Positions 25,549 through 35,037 of a stretch of 64,000 nucleotides of DNA are shown here, one piece after another. Source of the DNA: Aminiphilus circumscriptus DSM 16581 (GTDB lineage: Bacteria; Synergistota; Synergistia; Synergistales; Aminiphilaceae); contig NZ_JAFY01000005.1 of assembly GCF_000526375.1 (NCBI RefSeq), positions 496,001 through 560,000 of the forward strand. Direction: 5' to 3'. Positions within the stretch are counted from its first letter, which is position 1. Each line of letters starts with the position of its first letter. The translations under genes were made by a program, and so were the position numbers. The notes below the pieces were generated by a model. It saw only the letters and a list, made by a program, of their open reading frames with translations. It ran no database searches and was not told the DNA's origin.

Positions 25549-27108
25549 CTATTGCGGCATGATCCCGTGTTTCCGCTTCGGACGCTGCTCCTTCTTCCCC
25601 TCCGTCAGCAGAAGTGCCTGGTACAGCGCTCCACGGGTCTCCTCCGGAAGGATCACGCGATCCACAAAACCCCGCGCCGCTGCCACATAGGGGTTCGCGA
25701 AGGCTTCTTTGTACTCGTCGATCTTCTGCTTCCGCACGGCAACCTGGTCCGTGGCGCTCTCGATCTCTTTCCGGAAAACGATGTTCGCCGCTCCTTCAGC
25801 TCCCATGACCGCGATCTCCGCCTGGGGCCACGCGAGCACGACGTCCGCTCCGAGGTCTTTGCTGCACATGCCGAGGTACGAGCCTCCGTAGGCTTTCCGA
25901 AGAATGATGGTCACGAGGGGAACGGTGGCTTCGCTGTAGGCGTAGAGCATCTTCGCTCCGTGACGGATGATTCCGCCCTCTTCCTGGGCACGCCCGGGGA
26001 GATAGCCGGGAACGTCCTCGAAGGTGACTACGGGAATGTTGAAGGCGTCGCAGAAGCGAATGAATTTGCTGGCTTTGTCCGAGGCGTCGATGTCGAGGCA
26101 ACCCGCCATGTAATTGGCCTGGTTGGCGATGATGCCGATGGCGATGCCTCCCACCCGCGCAAAGCCGGTGACGATGTTCCGCGCCCACAGAGGCTGCACT
26201 TCCAGAAAGCTTTCTTTGTCCACCACACCGCTGATGACGTCGATGACGTTGTAACCTTTGTTGGGGTTGGTGGGAACGAGGGTCCGGAGAGCGGGGTTGA
26301 CGCTGAAGGGGTCTTCGTCGGTCTCTTCCCAGGGGGCGTCCTCCAGGTTGTTCGAGGGGAGGTAGCCCAGAAGGCGGCGCACCTGGCGGAGGCAGTCGTC
26401 CTCGGTGGCGCAATAGAACTGGGCCACGCCGGATTTGCTGTTGTGGGTCAGGGCGCCTCCGATCTGTTCACTTGTGACTTCTTCCCCGGTGACTGCCTTG
26501 ATGACTGCAGGGCCGGTGATGTGCATGATGCCCACTTTGTCCACCATGAAGGTGAAGTCCGTCAGGGCGGGGCTGTACACGGCGCCTCCGGCGCACGGAC
26601 CGGCGATGATGGAGATCTGGGGCACCACTCCCGACGCCAGGACGTTTCGGAAAAAAATGTTGCCGTAACCCGAAAGAGCGTCCACGGCCTCCTGGATTCG
26701 GGCGCCGCCGGAGTCGTTGATCCCTATGACCGGGGCTCCGTTCTTCACGGCAAGGTCCATCACTTTGCAGATCTTCTTCGCGTGCGCCTCGCCGAGGGAA
26801 CCGCCGATGACGGTGAAGTCCTGGCTGTACACGTACACGATGCGGCCGTCGATGGTCCCGTAGCCCGTCACGACTCCGTCCCCGGGAAACACTTTCGTCT
26901 CCATGCCGAAGTTCGTGCAGCGATGCTCCACGAATTCGTCGATCTCCACAAAGCTCCCCTCGTCAAGAAGCTTCGCGATGCGCTCCCGCGCCGTCAGCTT
27001 TCCCGAGGCATGCTGCTTCTCCACGGCTTTACCGCCGCCTCCGCTTTGCGCTCGTTCCCGTTTCGCCAACAGTTCCTCGCAAAGCTGGTCGATGCTCTTC
27101 TCCGACAT
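25549..27108 (-). CDS. mmdA: methylmalonyl-CoA decarboxylase carboxyltransferase (alpha) subunit, copy 1
   Basis: The 519-aa biotin-dependent acyl-CoA carboxyltransferase moves CO2 from (S)-methylmalonyl-CoA to biotin on MmdC. Visible features are GKLTARERIAKLLD at the start, INDSGGARIQEAVDAL and the oxyanion-hole Gly pairs around AGPCAGGAVYSPAL, then DVPGYLPGRAQEEGGIIRHGAK. Length is normal. It differs from copy 2 by a single residue (Thr for Ala near position 480). Propionyl-CoA carboxylase beta chains are close relatives, but the mmdB/C/D partners decide for the decarboxylase. Confidence 0.94.
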   Translation of the reverse strand: MSEKSIDQLCEELLAKRERAQSGGGGKAVEKQHASGKLTARERIAKLLDEGSFVEIDEFVEHRCTNFGMETKVFPGDGVVTGYGTIDGRIVYVYSQDFTVIGGSLGEAHAKKICKVMDLAVKNGAPVIGINDSGGARIQEAVDALSGYGNIFFRNVLASGVVPQISIIAGPCAGGAVYSPALTDFTFMVDKVGIMHITGPAVIKAVTGEEVTSEQIGGALTHNSKSGVAQFYCATEDDCLRQVRRLLGYLPSNNLEDAPWEETDEDPFSVNPALRTLVPTNPNKGYNVIDVISGVVDKESFLEVQPLWARNIVTGFARVGGIAIGIIANQANYMAGCLDIDASDKASKFIRFCDAFNIPVVTFEDVPGYLPGRAQEEGGIIRHGAKMLYAYSEATVPLVTIILRKAYGGSYLGMCSKDLGADVVLAWPQAEIAVMGAEGAANIVFRKEIESATDQVAVRKQKIDEYKEAFANPYVAAARGFVDRVILPEETRGALYQALLLTEGKKEQRPKRKHGIMPQ

Positions 27109-27439
27109 CTACCATAACCTCCTCGTCCTGCTTCTGCCCCTCGGCGACTCGGGACAGCCCGTCACTCAAGCCTCCGCAGCGTGAACAACGTTCCGCTCCG
27201 AGCGAAGGCGTTCCTCACAGAATGATTCCGATCCAGGGAAATGCTCGACAGTCCGCCCGTGGTTCTCTTCTCCGGAAAAACGTCATTCCTGACGGAGAGC
27301 GTATTCTCTCTCAGTTCCCGATTTTCAAGACGAAAATCTTGAACGAAAACGGCTGGGAACCGGGCAGGCTCCTGTGGAAGCAACGACAATACGAGGTATC
27401 GACCGCGAAAATGCGAACTGTGGAGAACTCCCGTTTGAA

Positions 27440-27463
27440 GGTACCGAAGGCGGTTCCGGTACC
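27440..27463. promoter_or_regulatory. inverted repeat in the operon 1 leader
   Basis: GGTACCG and CGGTACC form an inverted repeat separated by 10 nt, about 65 nt downstream of the predicted transcription start of operon 1. It could be a protein operator or an RNA hairpin. The family is unknown. Confidence 0.35.
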
Positions 27464-27527
27464 GATGCTTCTATATTTTTCTGACTATTACGACGAAATA
27501 ATCTCCTTCGCGTCGTTGTTACGGTCA

Positions 27528-27556
27528 TTTATACAGGTCAACGGAGATCGCGTCAA
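27528..27556 (-). promoter_or_regulatory. promoter of decarboxylase operon 1
   Basis: TTGACG (27551-27556) and TATAAA (27528-27533) on the minus strand are separated by 17 bp. It lies downstream of the second operon's terminator palindrome and 420 bp upstream of mmdA copy 1, giving operon 1 its own start and a leader of about 410 nt (27109-27520) with no recognised gene. Confidence 0.6.
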
Positions 27557-27786
27557 GCAACGGATCTTTTTGCGTCATCGTGCATACAGAGCGGCTTAAA
27601 TCATGAACGCCTTGCGTTCTGTCGTGAAAAAGAGACTCGCCACATCGCACGTGGAGATCCGATGGCATGAGAAAAACCTCTGACACACTACACAGCAATG
27701 TTTTTTCGACAAACTGAAAAAGAGAAGAATGGCAACGAAGAGGCAACGTTCATACCGACACAGTTCGTCCGTGTCATCACACTTAA

Positions 27787-27886
27787 GGAATCTCTGAATA
27801 AGGCTGCGTCAGCCCCGCGGGGCGCCTCGCAGAGCCTGACGCGACCAGAGTCAAGGAAAAGCCAAAGGCCTTTATTCAGAGCTTCC
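27787..27886 (-). repeat. MITE copy 3
   Basis: A 100-bp copy in the reverse orientation relative to copies 1 and 2 runs from GGAATCTCTGAATAAGG to TTTATTCAGAGCTTCC. TTAA lies before it and ATAA after it, a near match for a 4-bp target duplication. It is 26 bp from the terminator palindrome of decarboxylase operon 2. Confidence 0.85.
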
Positions 27887-27912
27887 ATAACTTTTTGAGG
27901 ATTTTTACAATA

Positions 27913-27948
27913 ACGCAGGGGGCCTTCCGTACGGAAGGCCCCCTGCGT
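27913..27948 (-). terminator. 36-bp palindrome ending decarboxylase operon 2
   Basis: This is the same palindrome as at 23303-23340, 29 nt past the mmdB copy 2 stop. It marks the outer edge of the duplicated unit. On the minus strand a moderately T-rich stretch follows (TTATTGTAAAAATCC). Confidence 0.65.
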
Positions 27949-27977
27949 CTGGTTCCTGCAAAACACGGCATTCTCCG

Positions 27978-29099
27978 TCAGTGCGTGAGCAACGTCAGCA
28001 TCGCTCCCGCCGCCACGGCGGTCCCGATCACGCCCGCCACGTTCGGCCCCATGGCGTGCATCAAAAGAAAATTGCTCGGAAATTCCCGTTGGCACATGCG
28101 CTGCACCACCCGGGCCGCCATGGGCACCGCGGAAACTCCCGCCGCACCGATCATGGGGTTGATCTTTCCGCCGGACAGTGTCTTCATGAGCTGGCCGAAG
28201 AGCACACCCCCCGCCGTGCTGAAAACGAAGGCCACAAGACCGAGAAGTATGATCTTCAGGGTCCCTATGGTCAGGAAACTCGTGGCATCCATGGTGGCTC
28301 CCACGGACAGGCCAAGGAAGATCGTGGTAGCGTTCAGAATCTCGTTCTGCGCCGCTCCGCTCAGACGCTCCGTCACGCCGCACTCCCGAAGGAGGTTGCC
28401 GAACATGAGCACGCCCACGAGCGGCACGGAGGCGGGCAGGATCAAACCGGCCGCCATGGTGCACACGATGGGAAAGAGCACTTTTTCCGTCTTGCTCACG
28501 GGGCGGAGCTGGTCCATACGAATGCCCCGGTCGGCCTTGGTGGTCAGAAGGCGGATCACCGGCGGCTGGATGAGCGGCACGAGCGACATGTAGCTGTACG
28601 CCGCCACGGCCACGGCACCGAGGATCTGGGGCGCCATCTTCATGGTGAGGTAGATGCTCGTCGGGCCGTCCGCGCCTCCGATGATGGCGATGCTCGCCGC
28701 TTCACGCACGCTGAAGCCCATGACCATGGCGAGAAAAAGGGCTACGAACACGCCGAGCTGCGCCGCCGCCCCCAAAAGAAAGGTGATGGGGTTCGCCATG
28801 AGAGGGCCGAAGTCGGTCAGGGCTCCGATGCCCATGAAGATGATCACGGGGTAGATCTCGTGCTCCGCTCCGTAGAACACGTACCGAAGAAAGCCTCCCT
28901 CGTCCATGATGCCCGACAGGGGAAGGTTCACGAGCAGGCAGCCGAAGGCGATGGGCACGAGCAGAAGCGGCTCGAAGCCTTTGCCGATGGCCAGATAGAG
29001 GAGCACCAGGGCCACGGCAAGCATGACGAAATGACCACCCGTGAGGCCCAGAAATCCGGACTGTTCTAAAATGCTACGCAGTGCTTCCACATACAGCAT
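27978..29099 (-). CDS. mmdB: sodium-pumping methylmalonyl-CoA decarboxylase beta subunit, copy 2
   Basis: A 373-aa membrane pump subunit nearly identical to copy 1, with the same GGADGPTSIY sodium-site segment. Differences from copy 1 are Ala for Gly in STAGGVLF, Thr for Lys in LMKTLSGG and Ala for Thr near the C-terminus. It is the last gene of the large operon that begins with methylmalonyl-CoA mutase. At this identity both copies presumably work, unless expression differs. Confidence 0.92.
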   Translation of the reverse strand: MLYVEALRSILEQSGFLGLTGGHFVMLAVALVLLYLAIGKGFEPLLLVPIAFGCLLVNLPLSGIMDEGGFLRYVFYGAEHEIYPVIIFMGIGALTDFGPLMANPITFLLGAAAQLGVFVALFLAMVMGFSVREAASIAIIGGADGPTSIYLTMKMAPQILGAVAVAAYSYMSLVPLIQPPVIRLLTTKADRGIRMDQLRPVSKTEKVLFPIVCTMAAGLILPASVPLVGVLMFGNLLRECGVTERLSGAAQNEILNATTIFLGLSVGATMDATSFLTIGTLKIILLGLVAFVFSTAGGVLFGQLMKTLSGGKINPMIGAAGVSAVPMAARVVQRMCQREFPSNFLLMHAMGPNVAGVIGTAVAAGAMLTLLTH

Positions 29100-29140
29100 T
29101 GTTCGTCCTCCCTCGTTCCCGGGGAACGGCAGGAACTCTA

Positions 29141-29548
29141 CTAGCCCACGACGACGAGGACGTCGCCGGTGTTGACGGAATCACCTTCCTTGACGCGTAT
29201 TTCCTTCACTGTTCCTCCGCTTGGCGCCTGGATCTCGTTCTCCATCTTCATGGCCTCCAGAACGACCAGCAGATCTCCGGGGTTCACGGAGGCTCCCACG
29301 GAAACCGCCACTTTCAGGATCTTGCCGGGCATGGGGGAACTCACCACGTCGCCTCCGGCGGGAGCCGCCGGAGCCGGCGCCGCCGCAGGTGCGGGCGCAG
29401 GTGCGGGCGCAGACGCCTTCGGCGCCGGGGCCGCGGCGGCCACGGGCGCGGGCGCCGCCACAGGAGCAGGCGATGCGCCTCCCTTGATCTCTTCAACTTC
29501 CACGTCGTAGCTCTTGCCGTTCACTGCGATTCGAAACGTTCGGGCCAT
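29141..29548 (-). CDS. mmdC: methylmalonyl-CoA decarboxylase biotin carrier subunit, copy 2
   Basis: The 135-aa carrier is identical in layout to copy 1, with biotin Lys in EAMKMEN. It is four residues longer because a 12-bp Pro-Ala unit in the linker is repeated (around 29390-29410), a typical slippage change. The ATG at 29548 has the same AAGGAGGAAG site as copy 1. An upstream extension of the frame has no site. Confidence 0.92.
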   Translation of the reverse strand: MARTFRIAVNGKSYDVEVEEIKGGASPAPVAAPAPVAAAAPAPKASAPAPAPAPAAAPAPAAPAGGDVVSSPMPGKILKVAVSVGASVNPGDLLVVLEAMKMENEIQAPSGGTVKEIRVKEGDSVNTGDVLVVVG

Positions 29549-30015
29549 CTTCTTCCTTCCTCCTTGGGAGAGTGCAAGATTAAAAAACATGAGGGTTTCT
29601 TCACGAAGCGAAAGCGTAACATCCGGAACAGCAATCGACTCTCGAGGTGCGGGACCATGCACAGAACCGTATGCCACCGTCGCAACAGCTCACTCCGGCA
29701 CATTCCGAGAAAACGAGTGTTCCGGTTCTTTCCGAGACCACAGAAATCCTGCGATCAAACGAACAGCCGATTGCACACCGCACTGGCAAAAGCCCCGAGT
29801 CAATCGCCACGTCGTGTCGCCGTACTGAACCGCCTTACAAACCATCACTGCGGCGTTCTCTAAAAGTAAAGACCAGGGGAACACCGAATGAACTGGCCGG
29901 ATCCTCTTTAAGGCACGTACAAAGGCGCCAATTCCCCCGTCACGACAGCACCACGCCGCAACTTTGTCATCCCGGGAGAAAAGTCACGACACCAAAAAAT
30001 TCCTCGGCTCAGAAA
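29549..30015. other. 467-bp segment within operon 2 without a gene
   Basis: No supported gene was found between mmdD and mmdC copy 2. It shares only the first 22 bp (the mmdC ribosome binding site) with operon 1 and is three times longer than the matching gap there. A repeat-type or remnant origin is possible, but no inverted ends were seen. Confidence 0.5.
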
Positions 30016-30417
30016 CTAGAATCCCTGCCCCTCCAGATTGCAGGTACGAGCGAGAGCCCTCCAGCCGCTTCCGCTCCCCGCCTGTCTGGAGACGGCGAAA
30101 ACAGGACGCACGTTCGTCACCGTGACGGCGCTGCCGAGCGTCGCCGCCACCGCCGCGGTGAGAACCGCGACGAGATTTTCCTCGTCAGCGTTCTGGGAAG
30201 CGCCGGTGGCAACAGACCGGGAAACAGCTGGGGCTGCCGGCTTGGGTGTCGAAGAAGCAATCTGCTGCTTTTTTCTGCTGTCCACGACTTCGGAAAGGCA
30301 CTTGTTCCCCACAATGATGAGACTCAATCCGATGAGCACCAGAAAGACGATGCTGAAGGCGATGAGCGCCAGGATCACCGCGCCTCCCGCTCCGACAAAA
30401 TGGGATGCCAGTTCCAT
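30016..30417 (-). CDS. mmdD: decarboxylase small membrane subunit (OadG/MmdD-like), copy 2
   Basis: The 133-aa protein has one membrane helix (about 8-32), a linker unlike that of copy 1 and the shared C-terminal tail. The linker-coding bases 30175-30321 replace bases 25264-25427 of copy 1, and the boundaries are sharp. The last residues also differ (NLEGQGF instead of NLEGLE). Same function as copy 1, joining carboxyltransferase to the pump. It lies between mmdA and mmdC. Confidence 0.85.
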   Translation of the reverse strand: MELASHFVGAGGAVILALIAFSIVFLVLIGLSLIIVGNKCLSEVVDSRKKQQIASSTPKPAAPAVSRSVATGASQNADEENLVAVLTAAVAATLGSAVTVTNVRPVFAVSRQAGSGSGWRALARTCNLEGQGF

Positions 30418-30441
30418 GTACGTCTCCCCCTTCCCTCGTGC

Positions 30442-32001
30442 CTATTGCGGCATGATCCCGTGTTTCCGCTTCGGACGCTGCTCCTTCTTCCCCTCCGTCA
30501 GCAGAAGTGCCTGGTACAGCGCTCCACGGGTCTCCTCCGGAAGGATCACGCGATCCACAAAACCCCGCGCCGCTGCCACATAGGGGTTCGCGAAGGCTTC
30601 TTTGTACTCGTCGATCTTCTGCTTCCGCACGGCAACCTGGTCCGCGGCGCTCTCGATCTCTTTCCGGAAAACGATGTTCGCCGCTCCTTCAGCTCCCATG
30701 ACCGCGATCTCCGCCTGGGGCCACGCGAGCACGACGTCCGCTCCGAGGTCTTTGCTGCACATGCCGAGGTACGAGCCTCCGTAGGCTTTCCGAAGAATGA
30801 TGGTCACGAGGGGAACGGTGGCTTCGCTGTAGGCGTAGAGCATCTTCGCTCCGTGACGGATGATTCCGCCCTCTTCCTGGGCACGCCCGGGGAGATAGCC
30901 GGGAACGTCCTCGAAGGTGACTACGGGAATGTTGAAGGCGTCGCAGAAGCGAATGAATTTGCTGGCTTTGTCCGAGGCGTCGATGTCGAGGCAACCCGCC
31001 ATGTAATTGGCCTGGTTGGCGATGATGCCGATGGCGATGCCTCCCACCCGCGCAAAGCCGGTGACGATGTTCCGCGCCCACAGAGGCTGCACTTCCAGAA
31101 AGCTTTCTTTGTCCACCACACCGCTGATGACGTCGATGACGTTGTAACCTTTGTTGGGGTTGGTGGGAACGAGGGTCCGGAGAGCGGGGTTGACGCTGAA
31201 GGGGTCTTCGTCGGTCTCTTCCCAGGGGGCGTCCTCCAGGTTGTTCGAGGGGAGGTAGCCCAGAAGGCGGCGCACCTGGCGGAGGCAGTCGTCCTCGGTG
31301 GCGCAATAGAACTGGGCCACGCCGGATTTGCTGTTGTGGGTCAGGGCGCCTCCGATCTGTTCACTTGTGACTTCTTCCCCGGTGACTGCCTTGATGACTG
31401 CAGGGCCGGTGATGTGCATGATGCCCACTTTGTCCACCATGAAGGTGAAGTCCGTCAGGGCGGGGCTGTACACGGCGCCTCCGGCGCACGGACCGGCGAT
31501 GATGGAGATCTGGGGCACCACTCCCGACGCCAGGACGTTTCGGAAAAAAATGTTGCCGTAACCCGAAAGAGCGTCCACGGCCTCCTGGATTCGGGCGCCG
31601 CCGGAGTCGTTGATCCCTATGACCGGGGCTCCGTTCTTCACGGCAAGGTCCATCACTTTGCAGATCTTCTTCGCGTGCGCCTCGCCGAGGGAACCGCCGA
31701 TGACGGTGAAGTCCTGGCTGTACACGTACACGATGCGGCCGTCGATGGTCCCGTAGCCCGTCACGACTCCGTCCCCGGGAAACACTTTCGTCTCCATGCC
31801 GAAGTTCGTGCAGCGATGCTCCACGAATTCGTCGATCTCCACAAAGCTCCCCTCGTCAAGAAGCTTCGCGATGCGCTCCCGCGCCGTCAGCTTTCCCGAG
31901 GCATGCTGCTTCTCCACGGCTTTACCGCCGCCTCCGCTTTGCGCTCGTTCCCGTTTCGCCAACAGTTCCTCGCAAAGCTGGTCGATGCTCTTCTCCGACA
32001 T
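30442..32001 (-). CDS. mmdA: methylmalonyl-CoA decarboxylase carboxyltransferase (alpha) subunit, copy 2
   Basis: This 519-aa carboxyltransferase differs from copy 1 by one residue (Ala for Thr). It has the same GGARIQEAVDAL, AGPCAGGAVYSPAL and DVPGYLPGRAQEEGG segments. It lies 142 nt after the epimerase gene in the succinyl-CoA to propionyl-CoA operon, so this copy is expressed with the mutase. Identity with copy 1 at the DNA level continues about 26 nt upstream of the start codon, to 32027, then stops. Confidence 0.94.
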   Translation of the reverse strand: MSEKSIDQLCEELLAKRERAQSGGGGKAVEKQHASGKLTARERIAKLLDEGSFVEIDEFVEHRCTNFGMETKVFPGDGVVTGYGTIDGRIVYVYSQDFTVIGGSLGEAHAKKICKVMDLAVKNGAPVIGINDSGGARIQEAVDALSGYGNIFFRNVLASGVVPQISIIAGPCAGGAVYSPALTDFTFMVDKVGIMHITGPAVIKAVTGEEVTSEQIGGALTHNSKSGVAQFYCATEDDCLRQVRRLLGYLPSNNLEDAPWEETDEDPFSVNPALRTLVPTNPNKGYNVIDVISGVVDKESFLEVQPLWARNIVTGFARVGGIAIGIIANQANYMAGCLDIDASDKASKFIRFCDAFNIPVVTFEDVPGYLPGRAQEEGGIIRHGAKMLYAYSEATVPLVTIILRKAYGGSYLGMCSKDLGADVVLAWPQAEIAVMGAEGAANIVFRKEIESAADQVAVRKQKIDEYKEAFANPYVAAARGFVDRVILPEETRGALYQALLLTEGKKEQRPKRKHGIMPQ

Positions 32002-32143
32002 CTACCATAACCTCCTCGTCCTGCTTCGACGGGTCGCACATGCACCCGTCCGCATACCTCCATCTCCACGCCGCATACGGACACCACATACGACAGAACG
32101 GAACGGAGAGGAAAAGACCCCGCCGTTCCGTTCGTGTTTCGCG

Positions 32144-32545
32144 CTACCGTTCCGAGATTTCCAGAAGAATGCCACCTGTCGCTTTAGGATGCACAAAGGC
32201 GATTCGGGCACCACCGGCACCGTAGCGAGGTGTCTCGTCGATGAGACGAATTCCCTTGGTTTTGAGTTCCGCGAGTGTTTCCTCAAGGTTCTCCACGCGG
32301 AGAGCGATATGGTGAATGCCCTCTCCCTTCTTCTCGATGAACTTGGTCACCGGGCTGTCCGGAGCCGTTCCTTCCAGAAGCTCGATCTCCGTGTCTCCCA
32401 CGGGCAAAAAGGCCGTCTTGACCTTCTGCTCCTCCACCTCTTCGACGCCTGTACAAGCAATTCCAAGAGCAGCCTCCCAGATTTTCAGAGACTCATCGAT
32501 GCTCTGTACCGCAATACCGATATGGTCGACCACTGTGACCTTCAT
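32144..32545 (-). CDS. mce: methylmalonyl-CoA epimerase
   Basis: The 133-aa member of the vicinal oxygen chelate fold has two beta-alpha-beta-beta-beta modules. Metal-ligand positions are visible in VDHIGIAV (His), GIHHIALRV (His) and ILLEISER (Glu). It interconverts (R)- and (S)-methylmalonyl-CoA between the mutase and decarboxylase steps. The ATG at 32545 begins [10 protein letters not shown], the family start, after AGGGGGTG. Flanked by the mutase small subunit and mmdA, it completes the pathway. Confidence 0.93.
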   Translation of the reverse strand: MKVTVVDHIGIAVQSIDESLKIWEAALGIACTGVEEVEEQKVKTAFLPVGDTEIELLEGTAPDSPVTKFIEKKGEGIHHIALRVENLEETLAELKTKGIRLIDETPRYGAGGARIAFVHPKATGGILLEISER

Positions 32546-32686
32546 AATGATGCGCACCCCCTGCGTTTTTACTCGTCGGCCCCCGAAAAAAGAGTTCGGG
32601 TGCTTTCGCGGAAAGGCGAGCGACAGACCAGACAAGAGGCCCTGCCGGCTCCTCCCGGGCAGGGCACAAAACGTTCCGGGCACGCT

Positions 32687-33109
32687 CTAGGACTGCACTT
32701 CTTTCGCCCTTTTCTCCTCCACCGCTTTCCGAAGCCACTCGATGCTCTCCGTCGTGGGCGTCCCCGGACCGAAGACCGCTCCTGCGCCCATCTCCAGAAG
32801 GCTCGGCACGTCATTTTCCGGAATGACGCCGCCGCCGAAGACAATGATGTCCTCCGCGTTCCGCTCCTTGAGCATGTCGATGATGGTGCGGAAATAATGT
32901 TCGTGCGCTCCGGAAAGGATGCTGATGCCGATGGCGTCGGCGTCCTCCTGGATCGCCGTTTCGACGATCTGTTCCGGAGTTTGGCGAAGACCGGTATAGA
33001 TGACTTCCATGCCCGCATCTCGGAACGCACGGGCAATGACTTTCGCACCGCGGTCGTGCCCGTCCAGGCCGGGTTTGGCAACAACCACGCGGATCTTTCT
33101 TTCGCTCAT
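32687..33109 (-). CDS. methylmalonyl-CoA mutase cobalamin-binding subunit
   Basis: The 140-aa stand-alone B12 domain has DGHDRGAKV, whose His replaces the dimethylbenzimidazole ligand, SILSGAHEHYF and the glycine-rich VFGGGVIPEND. It assembles with the large subunit encoded 66 nt upstream. The split two-gene form is common in anaerobes and archaea. No MeaB/ArgK chaperone gene or cobalamin riboswitch was seen near it in this window. Confidence 0.93.
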   Translation of the reverse strand: MSERKIRVVVAKPGLDGHDRGAKVIARAFRDAGMEVIYTGLRQTPEQIVETAIQEDADAIGISILSGAHEHYFRTIIDMLKERNAEDIIVFGGGVIPENDVPSLLEMGAGAVFGPGTPTTESIEWLRKAVEEKRAKEVQS

Positions 33110-33175
33110 GGCTTCTCCTCCTCCATGCGTCGCTTTTTCGAATTCAGGATCGAAACATCCGCGAAATCCGGGAAT

Positions 33176-34861
33176 TTAGAGAACGATGTTCTCCCGATAT
33201 TCGCCGAACTCCTCGCGAAGCACGCCGCAGATCTCGCCCTCCGAAGCATAGCACCGGACGGCATCGAGAATAAAGGGCATAAGGTTCGTTCCCTCGTCCC
33301 GAGCGGCTTTCCGGATGTCTTCGAGAGCCGCTTTGACCTTCAGGTTGTCACGACCAGCCTTGACTGCATTGAGTTTCGCGACCTGACGCACTCCAACGCT
33401 GGGATCCACGCGGAGGAGTTCGCGACCGGAATTATCTTCCTTGATCTGGAACTTGTTGACACCGACCACCACCGCATCGCCACTCTCGACGGCTCTCTGG
33501 TAGGCATAGGCCGCATCCTGGATCTGCTGCTGCACATACCCCTTTTCGATGGCCACGAGCATACCGCCCATCTCATCGATTTTCTCTATATACTCCAACG
33601 CCTGCGTTTCGAGGGTCTTCGTCAGGGCTTCGATGTAATAGCTCCCGGCAAGGGGATCCACGGTGTTGCAGACGCCGGATTCATAGGCAATGATCTGCTG
33701 CGTCTTCAGGGCAATGCCGACACTCTTCTCCGTCGGAAGGGCGAGAGCCTCGTCCATGCTGTTCGTGTGCAGGGACTGCGTTCCGCCGAGAACCGCAGCG
33801 AGGGCCTGGAAGGCCACACGGATGATGTTGTTCTCGGGCTGCTGCGCCGTGAGCGTGCTGCCTCCGGTCTGCGTGTGGAAACGGAGCATCATCGCCTTGT
33901 CGTTGGTGAGGCCGAAACGCTCCTTCATGATCTTCGCCCAGATACGCCGGGCAGCTCGGAACTTGGCCACTTCCTCGAGGAAATCGTTATGGGCGTTGAA
34001 GAAGAAGGAAAGCCGCTCGCCGAAGACGTTCGGATCCTGCCCCTTCTTGATGGCCGCGTCCACATAGGCGATACCGTCGGCGAGGGTAAAAGCGATCTCC
34101 TGGGCTGCGGTGGAACCTGCTTCGCGGATATGGTACCCGGAGATGGAAATGGTGTTCCACTTGGGAACGTGATTGCTGCAGAAGGCGAAGATATCCGTGA
34201 TGAGACGCATGGAAGGCTTGGGGGGAAAGATATACGTACCCCGAGCGATGTATTCCTTGAGGATGTCATTCTGAATGGTTCCGCCCAACTTGTCCGCCGA
34301 AACGCCCTGCTTCTCGCCAAGAGCGATATACATGGCCAGCAGAATCGAGGCGGGAGCGTTGATCGTCATGGATGTGGTGACCTGATCGAGGGGAATCTGG
34401 TCGAAGAGGATCTCCATGTCCGCCAGGGTATCGACGGGCACACCCACCTTGCCGACCTCTCCCTGAGCCATGGAATGATCCGAATCGTAACCGATCTGAG
34501 TGGGCAGATCGAAAGCGACGGACAGTCCCGTCGACCCCTGGGAAAGAAGATACCGATACCGAGCGTTGGAATCCTCCGCCGTGGAGAAACCGGCATACTG
34601 GCGCATGGTCCAGAATCGCCCACGGTACATATTAGGCTGGACACCCCTCGTAAAGGGGAAACTTCCGGGCATTCCCAAATCTTCGAGGTATTCGAGATCC
34701 TTGATATCGTCGGGAGCATAGACCGTCTTCACGGGGATGCCGCTCCCCGTCGCAAACACTTCCCGCTGTTCGGGTCGTTTCTGTCGCAACTTCTCCATCC
34801 GCGCCTCGAAGGCCTGTTTCTCCCTCTCAATCCTTTTGAGCGCTTCCTCCTTGAACACCAT
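33176..34861 (-). CDS. methylmalonyl-CoA mutase large (catalytic) subunit
   Basis: The 561-aa TIM-barrel subunit rearranges succinyl-CoA to (R)-methylmalonyl-CoA using adenosylcobalamin held by the small subunit. Family blocks include [15 protein letters not shown], the QYAGF motif, [30 protein letters not shown]-like sequence (here starting with TISISGYHI) and [16 protein letters not shown]. It is the first gene of a seven-gene operon. GGGAGGGG precedes the ATG, and a promoter candidate lies about 150 bp upstream. Confidence 0.94.
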   Translation of the reverse strand: MVFKEEALKRIEREKQAFEARMEKLRQKRPEQREVFATGSGIPVKTVYAPDDIKDLEYLEDLGMPGSFPFTRGVQPNMYRGRFWTMRQYAGFSTAEDSNARYRYLLSQGSTGLSVAFDLPTQIGYDSDHSMAQGEVGKVGVPVDTLADMEILFDQIPLDQVTTSMTINAPASILLAMYIALGEKQGVSADKLGGTIQNDILKEYIARGTYIFPPKPSMRLITDIFAFCSNHVPKWNTISISGYHIREAGSTAAQEIAFTLADGIAYVDAAIKKGQDPNVFGERLSFFFNAHNDFLEEVAKFRAARRIWAKIMKERFGLTNDKAMMLRFHTQTGGSTLTAQQPENNIIRVAFQALAAVLGGTQSLHTNSMDEALALPTEKSVGIALKTQQIIAYESGVCNTVDPLAGSYYIEALTKTLETQALEYIEKIDEMGGMLVAIEKGYVQQQIQDAAYAYQRAVESGDAVVVGVNKFQIKEDNSGRELLRVDPSVGVRQVAKLNAVKAGRDNLKVKAALEDIRKAARDEGTNLMPFILDAVRCYASEGEICGVLREEFGEYRENIVL

Positions 34862-35008
34862 AATTCCCCTCCCTTAAATCTGCGTCGCGAAGGGCCTCCC
34901 GGGTCCGCCTCGCTCTCCGTCGCACCGACACCCTGTTCCCGAAACATCCGAAAAATGTTCTGTGGTCTCTGGCAACGGACAATCCTGCACGCACGTATAC
35001 GAGACCTT

Positions 35009-35037
35009 ATTATTCTCCAGGCGGCTCCGGAATGCAA
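35009..35037 (-). promoter_or_regulatory. candidate promoter of the mutase-decarboxylase operon
   Basis: TTGCAT (35032-35037) and AATAAT (35009-35014) on the minus strand are 17 bp apart. The implied leader to the ATG at 34861 is about 140 nt. The remaining 34862-35341 interval holds no recognised gene and no cobalamin riboswitch signature. Confidence 0.45.
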
